This document shows positions 7,706 through 18,214 of a DNA stretch of 64,000 nucleotides, in pieces. This DNA is from CAMPKL01 sp963817465. GTDB lineage: Bacteria > Acidobacteriota > Terriglobia > Bryobacterales > UBA6623. The notes beneath the pieces were generated by a model. That model was given only the letters and a program-made list of their open reading frames with translations. It did no database searches and was not told where the DNA came from. Where the stretch lies: contig CAWFOP010000019.1 of NCBI GenBank assembly GCA_963817465.1, forward strand, positions 1 through 64,000, in the 5' to 3' direction. How positions within the stretch are numbered: position 1 is the stretch's first letter; each line of letters begins with the position of its first letter. A program made the position numbers and the translations under genes.

Positions 7706-8028
7706 CTTTTCGCCTGGGAAGAATGAGCGGCACAGCAATTGACGGAGTCCGACCAGACGCCTCCCCGCCCGCTCATTTACTGGACGGCAGCATACTTTAT
7801 CGTCCAATAAAAGGGGCCGGCGAAGGAAGCGGCTCGGGACGGTGAGAGTCGCTCGCCTGGCTGTTGTGGCACGAGGGGACAGTCCACACGCGGGTTCCGG
7901 CGTCGAGGCGGGTTTGGGTGGCATGGGACGGTCCCCCTCGGCGCCTGCCGAGCCACCGCTGAAGCCGTGGGCTATTGGCCGCCGGTTCCAGTATCATTGG
8001 CGCAGACTGCTTACCAAGAGGACTCGAA
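7706..8028. other. Intergenic stretch after the IS630 fragment
   Basis: About 320 bases without a supported gene. The right end carries the presumed promoter and the AGAGGA ribosome-binding site (about 14 bases before the ATG at 8029) of the downstream oxidoreductase. No repeat or conserved structure was recognised. Confidence 0.4.
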
Positions 8029-9366
8029 ATGGAACAGGACATCTCCCGTCGTGACGTGATTCGTAAGACTGCGCGGACGGCTGCGCTGTCGGTGTCCGCG
8101 CTGTCTTACACCAGGATTCTCGGCGCCAACGATCGCCTGCAGATCGGCCAGATCGGCTGCGGCCACCGCGCGGCCGGCCTGCGCAGGATGCTGCATGCGG
8201 CGTCGGACTCCGCGCCGAAATTCGATTTTCGGAGCGTCTGCGACATTTGGTCCGTCAATCGCGAGCGCGGGGCCGACCACGCCGAGAGCCTCTTCGGCGC
8301 GCGTCCGAAGACGTACCAATACTCCGAGGAGCTGCTCGCCGATGCGGACCTGGACGCGGCCGTGGTTTCGACCGGCGATCACCAGCACGCGCGCATTCTC
8401 GCCGAGGTCGTTCGCGCCGGCAAGGATTGCTATTGCGAGAAGCCGATGGCCAACACCCTGGCCGACGCCAAGCTCGCGCGCGAGGCGGTCGTGTCGACCG
8501 GCCGGGTCCTGCAGATGGGCTCGCAGTGGGTCAGCGATCCCTACCAGCAGCGTGTTCGCGAAATCATCCGCAATGGCGAGATCGGCAAGGTCGTCTCCAT
8601 CTCGCAGAGCTGGAACTACAACGGGCCGCGCTGGCACGATCCCAAGGAAGCCGATATCGCCGCCATTCGCGAGCAGGACACGGACTGGAAGCGTTGGCTG
8701 CTGGGCCGCGCCGACCGCCCCTTCGATCCGACTGCCTATTTCGAGTTTCGGATCTTCAAAGACTTCTCGGGCGGCATCACCGACCAGTGGTACAGCCACG
8801 GGTCCGGGCTCGCGCACTTCTATCTCGATACGTTCATTCCCGATGACACGGTCGCCAACGGCGGCATCTTCGCCTGGCACGACGTCCGCGAAAACCCGGA
8901 CACGTTCCAGTGCCTCAGCACGTTCCAGGAAAAGCAGGTCCTCTACAGCTACGGGACGACCTTCGGCAACGGCTACGGCGACCACACGATCATCCGCGGC
9001 ACGCGCGGGACGCTGTATTCGCCCGGCGGCGAGGGCAGCCCACAGTGGTGGCGCCTGCCCGAGACCGAGAGCGGCTGGCGCACCAACGAGGTCTTCGACC
9101 TGCACGCGGGCAAGGTCAAACCCGAGCCGGTCAGCGTCCCAGGCATCGACGGCATCGCCCCCATCCATCAGTCCGACGATCTCGCCCATCACACCGACAA
9201 CTGGCTCGAGTGCATTCGTACCCGCGCCAAGCCCAACGGGAACATCGAGACCGGTTTCGCGCACGCGGTGGCGGTGGTGATGGCGACGCGCAGCTATCGC
9301 GAGGGGAAGAAGCTGTATTGGGACCGCAAGAACGAAGAGATCGTCGATCGGCCCGCGAGCAGCTAG
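8029..9366 (+). CDS. Gfo/Idh/MocA-family oxidoreductase, TAT-exported
   Basis: This NAD(P)-dependent sugar or polyol dehydrogenase-like protein has 445 residues. It starts at ATG 8029; an in-frame GTG/TTG extension to 7975 is ignored because of the ribosome-binding site and the signal peptide. The N-terminus MEQDISRRDVIRKTARTAAL carries a twin-arginine motif, so it is probably folded with cofactor and exported. The Rossmann segment is LQIGQIGCGHRAAGLRRML, and the family's Glu-Lys-Pro signature is in YCEKPMANTLADAK (around residue 136). The C-terminal half is the usual alpha/beta substrate domain. Such exported members are abundant in Acidobacteriota and Planctomycetota. The substrate is unknown. 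Confidence 0.9.
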   Translation: MEQDISRRDVIRKTARTAALSVSALSYTRILGANDRLQIGQIGCGHRAAGLRRMLHAASDSAPKFDFRSVCDIWSVNRERGADHAESLFGARPKTYQYSEELLADADLDAAVVSTGDHQHARILAEVVRAGKDCYCEKPMANTLADAKLAREAVVSTGRVLQMGSQWVSDPYQQRVREIIRNGEIGKVVSISQSWNYNGPRWHDPKEADIAAIREQDTDWKRWLLGRADRPFDPTAYFEFRIFKDFSGGITDQWYSHGSGLAHFYLDTFIPDDTVANGGIFAWHDVRENPDTFQCLSTFQEKQVLYSYGTTFGNGYGDHTIIRGTRGTLYSPGGEGSPQWWRLPETESGWRTNEVFDLHAGKVKPEPVSVPGIDGIAPIHQSDDLAHHTDNWLECIRTRAKPNGNIETGFAHAVAVVMATRSYREGKKLYWDRKNEEIVDRPASS

Positions 9367-9436
9367 CTGCGCGACAGCGACGACAAACAATCGCGCCGCG
9401 CCCCTGCGGCGGATCGGCGAGCTGAGGGCGTACCGC

Positions 9437-10264
9437 CTACTTCGAGTACTCGAAGGTGACGTAGCGCGCCGCGTCCGTGCCGGTATTCTCTACGCCAAAC
9501 TCGTCGCCGGCCGGGTAAAACGCGACCGTATGCGCCGCCAGGTCTTTGCCGCCGATCTTGATGCCGTCGCTGAGCGTGATGAGGACCGTGTCGTAATCCT
9601 GGGCCGCCGGCTTGATCGCGGCGCCGGAGGCCAAGGCCACGGACTGCATTTGCAATCGCCCGACGTTGGGCGTCTGCGAGTCGATAAGAACCGCGCGCCC
9701 GACGCCGGAGGCCTTGTCAATCGCGGGAACCTTACGATAGTCGAGCGTCGTCGGCGGCAGGATGTCTTCCGCGGCGCCGGTCGGGCCGCCCGCCCATTGC
9801 ATCACCCAGTAGCGCGAGGGATCGGGCCCGATGGCGCTCATGGCGTGGATGTGGTTGGAAGCGTGGAAGACGAACTGCCCGGGGCCGATCCGCTCACGCG
9901 ATTCCGCCGTGTCCTCCCACGGGCCGCGATAGATCTCGACGTCGCCCTCGATGGGAAAGATGATCTCTTCGGCGGGATGCTTGTGGGGAGCGTGAGAAGA
10001 CTTGCCGCCCTGCAGGACGGAGAAATGCGACTCCAACTTACTCAGGTTCGCCGTCGGCCCGTTGACGATCGAGTGCGCCTTGAAGGGGTCGTCGCCTTCA
10101 GCGGGAAAGTTCAGATTGACGACAAACGGCTCCACCAGAGCCGCCTGCTCTTGGACGGCGGGCTCGGAGGAGGCCGCCTCGGCGGCGGCCGGCTCGGACG
10201 CGCCGCAACCGATCAGAAGGGCGGAAGCGCAGAGAAGGAAGAAGAGGCAGGGTCGGTTGAACAC
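9437..10264 (-). CDS. Cupin-domain lipoprotein
   Basis: The mature part holds a cupin: SSHAPHKHPAEEIIFPIEGD followed by VEIYRGP and PGQFVFHASNHIHAMS give the two His/Glu motifs expected for metal binding. A weaker second cupin-like half follows (DYDTVLITLSDGIKIGGKDL ... HTVAFYPAGDEFGVENTG). I start it at a GTG (10262-10264), because the following residues FNRPCLFFLLCASALLIGCG form a lipobox signal peptide. A longer frame to 10636 would run over the neighbouring amidohydrolase gene. No clear Shine-Dalgarno site supports the GTG, and a TTG two codons upstream is an alternative. It may act on a small substrate in the periplasm together with the neighbouring amidohydrolase; that is inference from context. 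Confidence 0.75.
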   Translation of the reverse strand: MFNRPCLFFLLCASALLIGCGASEPAAAEAASSEPAVQEQAALVEPFVVNLNFPAEGDDPFKAHSIVNGPTANLSKLESHFSVLQGGKSSHAPHKHPAEEIIFPIEGDVEIYRGPWEDTAESRERIGPGQFVFHASNHIHAMSAIGPDPSRYWVMQWAGGPTGAAEDILPPTTLDYRKVPAIDKASGVGRAVLIDSQTPNVGRLQMQSVALASGAAIKPAAQDYDTVLITLSDGIKIGGKDLAAHTVAFYPAGDEFGVENTGTDAARYVTFEYSK

Positions 10265-10461
10265 TTGCAACAGTTTAGGCCATCCCGAAGCGTGTCGGCT
10301 ACCCGAGGCCGCCCATCGGGCGCAACGGCTGCCAGCTTTGCCGACTCGTCGGGGTGTTGCGTCCTCGCGGCGTTGCATTGGATCTCCGCCCCGTTTTTGG
10401 CGTCCTCTTTGGCCGTTGGCCATGTTCAAGAGGCCCACGGCTTCAGCAGGCGTTGTGCGCC

Positions 10462-11442
10462 TCAAGCGATCTTGTAGACACGGTGGGCGTTTTCCCACGT
10501 GAGCTTGCGGAAGACATCGCTCGAGGTCGACGCTTTGAGGATGCCCAGGGTCTCGCGGGCGACGCATTTGTTGAACAGGCGAGCGGCGGCCGGATTGTTC
10601 GCCTGCGAACGGCCCTTTCCCTTGCCGTCCTCGCAAGCGCAGTCGCTGCCGAACATCAGCTTGTCCTGATGCCGTTCCAGGAAGTCGGCGGTGAAGCCCG
10701 GGTCGCGGTGCAGGGCGTTGTTCCCCGAGAACGCGGATAAGTCTCCGAACATGTTGGGGTAATCGGAGAGCAGCTTGTCGGTGACCCCGCCCGGGACAAC
10801 CGGGCCGGACGGATACGCTTCCTGGTTCTCGTAGTCCGCGCTGATGTTCGCCCAGAAGGCGTCCGCGTGGCCGACGAACTTCGTATCGGGGTATTTCTCG
10901 AGCATCGCCGCGAGCTTCTTGACGCCGACGGCGTAGTTGGTCTCGCCGTCGTAATGCGGAAACTCCTGGAAGTGGATCAGCACGGGAACGCCGAGCTCGC
11001 CGGCCAGAGCGTAGAGGCGCTGCAGCTCGGGGCCGTCCGCAGCGACATCGTCCTTAAGCTCGCCGAGACCGATTGCGCCGCCTTCGACGACGGCCTTGCG
11101 CAGCACATCCGGCGCGTCGGGGTCGGTCACCTTCGTGCGGGCCGACCAAACATAGCGGTCCGGATACGTCGCCATCACCTGCTTGGCCAGGGGGATGTCG
11201 GAGACGCGCGTCAACAGAATCGCGTTCGAGACGCCGGAACCGTCCAAGTGGACCGTATTGGCGTCCAAGTCGTCGCGCAAGTGCGTGTGGATGTCGATGA
11301 CCGGCCCTCCCCAAAGGTCCTCGACGGCCGATTGCGATTCGGACGCGTTGGCGGCTTCATCGGGCGTTGGGGCCTTGGAACAGGCGAATGCCGAAGCGGC
11401 GGCGGTGGTGAGCAGAAACCGGCGGCGATTGATCACGCGCAC
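10462..11442 (-). CDS. Amidohydrolase-family (TIM-barrel, amidohydrolase_2) protein with export signal
   Basis: The core carries the metal-dependent hydrolase motifs GPVIDIHTHLRDDLDAN (HxH), GVPVLIHFQEFPHYDG, DTKFVGHADAFW and KLMFGSDCACEDG, in the order typical of amidohydrolase_2 (ACMSD/TIM-barrel) proteins. The N-terminus after a GTG (11440-11442) is VRVINRRRFLLTTAAASAFA followed by CSKAP, which looks like a twin-arginine lipoprotein signal. A longer frame to 11550 is rejected. No strong ribosome-binding site marks the start; GTG 11434-11436 is an alternative. Length (about 327 residues) is normal. It is transcribed with the cupin lipoprotein, with about 200 bp between them. The reaction is unknown: decarboxylase or lactone/amide hydrolase are both possible. 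Confidence 0.85.
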   Translation of the reverse strand: MRVINRRRFLLTTAAASAFACSKAPTPDEAANASESQSAVEDLWGGPVIDIHTHLRDDLDANTVHLDGSGVSNAILLTRVSDIPLAKQVMATYPDRYVWSARTKVTDPDAPDVLRKAVVEGGAIGLGELKDDVAADGPELQRLYALAGELGVPVLIHFQEFPHYDGETNYAVGVKKLAAMLEKYPDTKFVGHADAFWANISADYENQEAYPSGPVVPGGVTDKLLSDYPNMFGDLSAFSGNNALHRDPGFTADFLERHQDKLMFGSDCACEDGKGKGRSQANNPAAARLFNKCVARETLGILKASTSSDVFRKLTWENAHRVYKIA

Positions 11443-11731
11443 TATGTTATCTGTTGATTGCGCTGCAGAAAAGCGGTCCCTAGACGTTGAGCTGACGATG
11501 GCCGGGATTCTAGCGATGCGGAATTGGATTCTTCGCGTGAGCGCATTCACCTGCGCTTTGCAGCTTGGGGCTCAACAAGACCAACGGGCAGGATTGGCGA
11601 GACAAGGACGGCGCTCCTGCCGGCCAGTGGGCGAGGCCGCTGGTTGGAGGGACTCTTTTCAACATCGGTTCGATCCGCGCCGCCCTAGTTTGGTATGCTC
11701 ACGTCGGCTGAAAAAGGAGAGAACCAGCACG

Positions 11732-13084
11732 ATGTCCAATAGCGCAACAACCAGGCGATTTTTCATGGGAGCGGCGGCGGCTGCTTCGGCAATGCGCGTG
11801 TGGGGCGCGAACGACCGCGTCCCCGTCGCCATCGTCGGGATCGGCGGCCGCGGCACCAGCCATTTGAACGTGTATTCGCGGCTGCCCGAGGCGCATGTGG
11901 TCGGCTTGTGCGACGTGAACCAAGAGGCGCGCGAGCGCGCGCAGGCGACGCTGCTCAAGAACACCGGCGAAAAGGCTAAAGAATTCGAGGATATGCGCGA
12001 CGCGTTCGCGGATTCGAGCGTCGAGGCGGTTTCCATCGCGACGCCCAACCACTGGCACGCTCTGGCGTCGATCTGGGCCATGAAGGCGGGCAAGGACGTC
12101 TACTGCGAAAAGCCGGCCTGCTACAACATCCACGAAGGCCAGGTGATGCTCAAGACGGCGCGCGACGGGAAGCGCATGTTGCAGATCGGCTCCCAGCACC
12201 GCAGCACGCCGTTCAAAATGCGGTCCATCGCGGCCCTGCAGGGCGGCTTGATCGGCGACATCTATCAGTCCAGAGGGCTCTGCTACAAGCGCCGCAAGTC
12301 GATCGGCACCGCCGCCGACACCGCGACGCCCGCCGGCCTCGATTGGGACATGTTCCTGGGACCCGCCCCGATGCGGCCTTTTAACCCATTGCGCTACAAG
12401 TACAACTGGCACTGGTTCTGGGACACCGGCAACGGCGACATCGGCAACCAGGGCGTGCACCAGATGGGCATCGCGCGCTGGGGCATGGGCGATCCGCAGT
12501 GGCCCAAGGCGGCCTATGGGCACGGCGGCAAGTTCGCCTACGACGACGACCAGGAGACGCCCAACACGCTGACCGCCGATTTCGACTATGACGGCAGGGA
12601 GCTGGTGTTCGAGGTCAGAGGCTTGCTCACCGGCGGCGAAGGCATCGTGCCCGACCCGCCCCGTCGTCGCGGCGAATCTTCGCCGGAAGTCACCGCCCCC
12701 AAGGGCAAAGAGCCTCTCAACATCATGATCGGCAACCTGTTCTACGGCACCGAAGGCTGGGCGGCGATGAACGACCAAGGCTTCCAGGCGTTCAAGGGCG
12801 AGAGCAACGAGCTGGTGATGGAAGAGTATGCCGAGAGGGGGCCGGGCGGCGATGCGACCGGGCTGCACATGCAGAACTTCCTGGCGTGCGTCCGTTCGCG
12901 GAATCACAACGACCTGCACGACGAAATCGCGATCGCCTACCCGAGCGCGGGGCTGTGCCATTTGGCGAACATCAGCTATCGCGTCGGACGCCGGCTGACT
13001 CTAGAGGCGGGTCCGAAGTTCGCCAACGACCCCGAGGCGAACAAGCTGCTGACGCGGGACTACCGCAAGCCGTACGTCGTCTAG
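11732..13084 (+). CDS. Gfo/Idh/MocA-family oxidoreductase, TAT-exported (second copy)
   Basis: This 450-residue protein starts at ATG 11732, with a GGAG about 12 bases upstream. The N-terminus MSNSATTRRFFMGAAAAASA is a twin-arginine-type signal. The Rossmann loop is VAIVGIGGRGTSHL, and the signature YCEKPACYNIHEGQ lies near residue 123. A middle segment rich in Trp/His (KYNWHWFWDTGNGDIGNQGV) is the usual substrate-domain marker of this exported subfamily. It is followed after 16 bp by an amidohydrolase lipoprotein on the same strand, suggesting co-transcription. It is a distant paralogue of the enzyme at 8029-9366. Substrate unknown. Confidence 0.9.
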   Translation: MSNSATTRRFFMGAAAAASAMRVWGANDRVPVAIVGIGGRGTSHLNVYSRLPEAHVVGLCDVNQEARERAQATLLKNTGEKAKEFEDMRDAFADSSVEAVSIATPNHWHALASIWAMKAGKDVYCEKPACYNIHEGQVMLKTARDGKRMLQIGSQHRSTPFKMRSIAALQGGLIGDIYQSRGLCYKRRKSIGTAADTATPAGLDWDMFLGPAPMRPFNPLRYKYNWHWFWDTGNGDIGNQGVHQMGIARWGMGDPQWPKAAYGHGGKFAYDDDQETPNTLTADFDYDGRELVFEVRGLLTGGEGIVPDPPRRRGESSPEVTAPKGKEPLNIMIGNLFYGTEGWAAMNDQGFQAFKGESNELVMEEYAERGPGGDATGLHMQNFLACVRSRNHNDLHDEIAIAYPSAGLCHLANISYRVGRRLTLEAGPKFANDPEANKLLTRDYRKPYVV

Positions 13085-13100
13085 CGCGGAGGGCATCATC

Positions 13101-14285
13101 ATGAACCGCCGACTCACAGTCGCCGCGGCGGCCGTCGCCCTGGCTCTCTGCATAGGTTGCGCTACGGCGCCGCCGGAGCAGGCCGCGGCGCCGCCCGCCG
13201 ATCCGAACCATCCCGACTTCAAGCCGGCGCCGGAGCAGGGGCCGATGCCCGATTCGGTCCTGGTCGTCAAGCGAACGGCGATCGAGAAAGCCAAATACCC
13301 CGTGCTCGACTTTCACTTCCACGGGCGCCGCTTGCAGAGCCCGGAAGAATACGAGGCGATGGTCGCCAAGATGGATCAGGCCGGCATTCGGCTGATCTGC
13401 AACATGGACGGCGGCTTCGGCGAAACGTTCGACAAGAACATGGAGCTGAGCGCGGCTTACCCGGGTCGCTTCCTGCAATTTGCGCGCGTCAATTGGGAGG
13501 GCATCAACGAGCCCGGCTGGTCGGAGCGCGCCGCCGCCGAGCTTGACCGCTGTTTCCGCGCCGGCGCGGCGGGGCTGAAGATCAGCAAGAAGCTCGGCCT
13601 CGAGGTCCAGAACGCCGACGGCACGTATGTGCAACCCGACGACCCGCGTTTGGACGCCGTTTGGGAGACGTGCGCGCGCAACAAGAAGCCCGTGATGATC
13701 CACGTCAGCGACTCCGTCGCGCGCTTTCAGCCGATTACTCCGAAAAACGAGCGCTGGGAGGCCGGCCAGTGGCGACACGATACGGAGGGGAATTACTACG
13801 GCACCGGCCGCCCCACTCCGGACGAGATCTTCGAGCACCGCGACAACATGATCGCCAAGCACCCCAATACGCGCTTCGTGAACGCGCACATCGCGATGAT
13901 GGCCTACGACCTCGAGCGCGTTTCGAAGCTCCTCGACAAATACCCCAACGCTGACGTCGAAGTTTCGGCTCGCATCCAGGATCTCGGCCGCCAGCCGTAC
14001 ACCGGCCGGGCGTTTCTTCTCAAATACCAAGACCGCGTGCTGTTCGGCTCCGACGGCAACCCGAGCCGCGAAGTCGACCGTTTCTGGACGCCGCACTGGC
14101 GCTACTTTGAAACCGACGATGAATACTTCGATCACCCAGCGCAGATGTTGTCGGAATTGGGGGCCCCGTTGCAGGGACGTTGGGCGATTTACGGAGCGTA
14201 TCTACCGGATGAGGTGATCCGGAAGATTTATTACCAGAACGCGTTGAAGTATCTGCCGGCGGCGCGCGAATCGTTCCCGCGCTAG
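13101..14285 (+). CDS. Amidohydrolase-family lipoprotein
   Basis: ATG 13101 is preceded by a GGAGG site. The signal MNRRLTVAAAAVALALCIGC has a lipobox, so the enzyme is expected to be membrane-anchored outside the cytoplasm. Motifs are YPVLDFHFHGRRLQ (HxH), KPVMIHVSD, TRFVNAHIAMM and DRVLFGSDGNPSRE, the amidohydrolase_2 pattern. A linker rich in Ala and Pro lies between the lipid anchor and the barrel. The gene follows the Gfo/Idh/MocA oxidoreductase by 16 bp and probably works with it: an oxidoreductase acting on a sugar derivative and a hydrolase acting on its product or precursor. Its 3' end overlaps the convergent methyltransferase by four bases. Confidence 0.88.
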   Translation: MNRRLTVAAAAVALALCIGCATAPPEQAAAPPADPNHPDFKPAPEQGPMPDSVLVVKRTAIEKAKYPVLDFHFHGRRLQSPEEYEAMVAKMDQAGIRLICNMDGGFGETFDKNMELSAAYPGRFLQFARVNWEGINEPGWSERAAAELDRCFRAGAAGLKISKKLGLEVQNADGTYVQPDDPRLDAVWETCARNKKPVMIHVSDSVARFQPITPKNERWEAGQWRHDTEGNYYGTGRPTPDEIFEHRDNMIAKHPNTRFVNAHIAMMAYDLERVSKLLDKYPNADVEVSARIQDLGRQPYTGRAFLLKYQDRVLFGSDGNPSREVDRFWTPHWRYFETDDEYFDHPAQMLSELGAPLQGRWAIYGAYLPDEVIRKIYYQNALKYLPAARESFPR

Positions 14286-14944
14286 GCCGACTTTACCCCG
14301 GCCACGCGGCCGACGACGACCGCAACCGGCATGGTCCACATCATCATGCGTTTGTCATGGATGATCTCGAACCCGTTGTCCGCCAGGATCGAGGCAACCG
14401 GGATCGGGCGGCAATCGATGATGTGCGGGAAGTGGCGATGCATCCAAACGTAGCCCTTCTCGAGCGGGCTTTCGTGCTCGCCGTCCGCGGGCGGCGTCAT
14501 GGCGACAACGGCGATTTTGCCGCCGTCGACCAGCACGCGGCGGGCTTCGCCTAGTACGACCGGAATATCCACTTCGTCGAACAGCTCCAAGGTGAAGCTC
14601 ATAAAGACGGCGTCGAACGATCCGTCGGCATAAGGCAGCTTGCGCGCGTCGCCGATGCGGAGCTCGATGGCCCCTTGCAAGCCTTCCTTGCGAATCTTCT
14701 CGCCGGCCACTTCGAACATCCCCGACGAGATGTCGATGCCGCAGATGACGCCGCCGGGCAGAACCTTTTGGGTCAACTCGATCAGGGTGCTGCCCGTGCC
14801 GAACCCGAGCTCGAGCACGCGGTCGCCGGCGCGCAGGTCCAGGGCGTCCTCGCCGGCTTCGCGCGCGCGCTTCTCGCTCGCGTCGGACAGTATGTCGTAG
14901 GCGCCGCTGATGCGGTCGTAGAAGGCTTTGTTGTTTTGAGTCAT
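14282..14944 (-). CDS. SAM-dependent class I methyltransferase
   Basis: This is a 220-residue Rossmann methyltransferase of the UbiE/Methyltransf_11 type. SAM-binding motif I is DRVLELGFGTGSTLIELTQK, followed by CGIDISSGMFEVA and the acidic GDARKLPYADGSFDAVFMSF (motif II/III region). The C-terminal part has EIIHDKRMMMWTMPVAVVVG. No membrane segment or signal is present, so it is cytoplasmic. It is transcribed four bases after the amidohydrolase gene at 14949-16217 (same strand), which suggests co-expression. The substrate could be a quinone, lipid or small metabolite; sequence alone does not decide. Confidence 0.88.
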   Translation of the reverse strand: MTQNNKAFYDRISGAYDILSDASEKRAREAGEDALDLRAGDRVLELGFGTGSTLIELTQKVLPGGVICGIDISSGMFEVAGEKIRKEGLQGAIELRIGDARKLPYADGSFDAVFMSFTLELFDEVDIPVVLGEARRVLVDGGKIAVVAMTPPADGEHESPLEKGYVWMHRHFPHIIDCRPIPVASILADNGFEIIHDKRMMMWTMPVAVVVGRVAGVKSA

Positions 14945-14948
14945 GGCC

Positions 14949-16217
<1,269 letters not shown>

Positions 16218-16245
16218 GGGCTGACCCATCATAGCGAGACGCGGA

Positions 16246-16844
16246 TCATGCCGCGCCGCTGCTTTGACCCTTTGACGACGGTGGAGCGCCGGCGGGGGCG
16301 GCGGCCACGATCGTCGCCGCGAGCGCCATCCGATGGTCCTTTGTCCAAGGCGGTCCCAACGTCGCCCGCGGGCCGTAAAGCACGTCGCCGGCCCGCTCAC
16401 CGAGGATCTTCGCCGCCTGGGTCTCTACGCTGTTGGCGTCGAAGACGTGGATCGCCCATCCGCGTGCGCGGGCGCATTCGGCCAGCACTTGGCGGTACAT
16501 GACGGAGTCGGCGCGACTTTCATAAGGGCACCCGACGTTGGATGTCGATGTCGTCGGGGAAGTCGAGCGGCCAGCGCGCGCAGCGACAGCGACACGATCG
16601 GTTCGGAGACAGCGCTTGCCAGGTCGCGCAGCGAAGCTGTCGTCGCCCGGACGGCCGATGCCCGCACCTTCGCAACCAAGGCCGTTGCCGCGGCGGCGTC
16701 GAGGCGTCCGCATTCGTGATGGATCGGCGCTGTCGGCATGCCGGGTTCGATCAGGTCGATCCTGCGGCGATCCACGACCTGGTGGTTGGTCGCCGCGGTG
16801 ACGGCCACGGCCCAGCCGAAATGGTGAGCGATACCCACACGCAT
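16246..16844 (-). pseudogene. Conserved hypothetical protein, interrupted by two frameshifts
   Basis: Three minus-strand frames together give one sensible protein. It starts MRVGIAHHFGWAVAVTAATN (ATG 16842-16844) and runs to ...VSLSLRA. It then continues in a second frame as WPLDFPDDIDIQRRVP, and in a third as YESRADSVMYRQVLAECARA ... HVFDANSVETQAAKILGERA ... ATLGPPWTKDHRMALAA. The shifts are +1 insertions near 16574 and 16525. I recall this as a widespread uncharacterised bacterial family with a 'TKDHR' ending; no function is known to me. Two indels within 50 bp could be real decay or sequence error. Confidence 0.65.
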
Positions 16845-17041
16845 GGGTCGAGTATGGCGCAGCCCGCAAGGGAACTTAAACACCAGTCGAGCGTAAGAAG
16901 CTTTGTCCGACGGTTGGGTTAGCGGACGCGGAGCAGCCGATCGAGAGCAGCGCCGTTGCTGCAGGTAAAGCAACGAGCAAACGATTTTGGGGCGAGCGAC
17001 GTCGATTCATCCAAACCGGAGTAGCATTCTCGTCAAAAGTC

Positions 17042-17651
17042 ATGCGTCCCGATCTCGCAAGCCTGCTCCAAGAGCGCCGCGGCCACTTCGAATACGAATC
17101 GGGTCATCACGGCGATCTTTGGCTCGACCTCGAGGTCTTGTGCCGGCGGCCGCGCGCCATGCGCCCGCTCGCGGACGAATTAGCCGATCGGCTAGAGCCC
17201 TATCACGCCGATACGGTCTGCGGTCCGCTCGTCGAAGGAGCTTTCACGGCGCTGCTGGTCGCCGAACGGTTGGGGCTCGAATTCGTCTACGCCGAGAGAC
17301 TTGCGGGTCCGACGACGCGACGGGCTGTTCCCCGTGGGCTACCGCATGCCGCGGGGTTTGCGAAACCTTCGCGGGCGTCGCGTGGCGGTCGTGAACGATG
17401 TGATCAACGCCGGCTCGGCCGTCCGGGGGACCTTGGCTGACTTGCAAGAATGCGCGGCCGAAGTTGCAGCCGTGGGAGCGTTGCTCACTCTCGGCCCCGC
17501 GGCGCGCGACTTGGCCGACGCCGCGGGTGCGCCGCTCGCAGCGCTCGAAACGGCCGCGAGCAATCTGTGGGTTCCCAACGCCTGCCCGCTCTGCGCCGTC
17601 GGCGCGCCCCTGGTTCAGTTTCCGGAGGGGCACGCCAGCGGCAGCTCGTGA
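17042..17651 (+). pseudogene. pyrE: Orotate phosphoribosyltransferase, one frameshift
   Basis: The enzyme joins orotate and PRPP to form OMP in pyrimidine synthesis. ATG 17042 opens with MRPDLASLLQERRGHFEYES and reaches ...FVYAERLAGPTT. A +1 insertion of C at about 17318 then shifts the frame, and the protein resumes as DGLFPVGYRMPRGLRNLRGR. The PRPP-binding loop is in VAVVNDVINAGSAVRGTL and the end is CPLCAVGAPL. With the extra base removed the product is about 202 residues, normal for PyrE-type proteins. Conservation on both sides of the shift argues against old decay. The last 37 bases overlap the convergent gene at 17615-18208. The gene is not beside other pyrimidine genes; a dihydroorotase lies 21 kb away. 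Confidence 0.75.
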
Positions 17652-18208
17652 ACGCCGATTTCGTAGACGACTTTCGCTTTGGAGTCACCGACGGCCAGCG
17701 TGCGGAAGCCCATTGCCTCGAGCGCGCCGCCGAGATTGTTCACCAGCACGCTTTCGAGCTTGAGCTCCAGATCGTATGGGGCGGTCGGCGCTGCGCCGCT
17801 CCTGAGAGCAAACGGCTGCATGTGGGGCGCGAAGAGCCCGAACGGCTGAGCGGCGAATTGACAAAGGGCGCTCTTGGGATCCGCAGGCGCCTCGGCGAAT
17901 CGGAGGACCGTATCGACCGCGGCGTCGCCGGGGCAGCTCAGCTCGACGCCCCGCGGGACGGGCGAAACGACCTTCATGTCGGTAGAGGAGGCCAGCCGGG
18001 CGAGCTCCTTGCAGAGTCCCCTGCGACCGGCGGAGTCCGCGCCGACGCTCGCCATACCGAGGTCCGTGAGACTCGTGCGCATCGAGTCGGGATCGGACCT
18101 GTGCTGCGCGGCGGCGCCCGCTGCGAGGATCGCTAGGCACGCCGCGACTGCGCATGAAACTTGCACTGCTTTGTGGTTCAGAATAGGCCCGCGTCTCTCG
18201 CGAAGCAA
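17615..18208 (-). CDS. Secreted protein of unknown function
   Basis: The frame encodes up to 197 residues, with a hydrophobic signal segment VQVSCAVAACLAILAAGAAA near the N-terminus followed by a probable cleavage site (AQH). The mature part has two or three Cys residues and a well-folded-looking C-terminus (YDLELKLESVLVNNLGGALE ... VVYEIGVHELPLACPSGN). The start is uncertain: TTG at 18206-18208 or an internal GTG just before VQVSC; neither has a clear ribosome-binding site. It lies six bases after the MDR dehydrogenase gene on the same strand, so may be the last gene of that operon. I do not recognise a family. Confidence 0.5.
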   Translation of the reverse strand: MLRERRGPILNHKAVQVSCAVAACLAILAAGAAAQHRSDPDSMRTSLTDLGMASVGADSAGRRGLCKELARLASSTDMKVVSPVPRGVELSCPGDAAVDTVLRFAEAPADPKSALCQFAAQPFGLFAPHMQPFALRSGAAPTAPYDLELKLESVLVNNLGGALEAMGFRTLAVGDSKAKVVYEIGVHELPLACPSGN

Positions 18209-18214
18209 GCTCTG

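Noticed and set aside
8011..9390. Minus-strand open frame of about 459 codons opposite the first Gfo/Idh/MocA gene
   Set aside because: It mirrors the real gene, whose TAT signal and EKP motif are clear; the antisense product is low in hydrophobic structure and has no motif.
11699..14135. Two long minus-strand frames opposite the second Gfo/Idh/MocA gene and the amidohydrolase lipoprotein
   Set aside because: Antisense to genes with signal peptides and complete motifs; composition is typical of GC-driven shadows.
17450..18136. Plus-strand frame overlapping the secreted protein and the pyrE end
   Set aside because: Arg-rich and without features; pyrE and the minus-strand secreted protein explain the region better.
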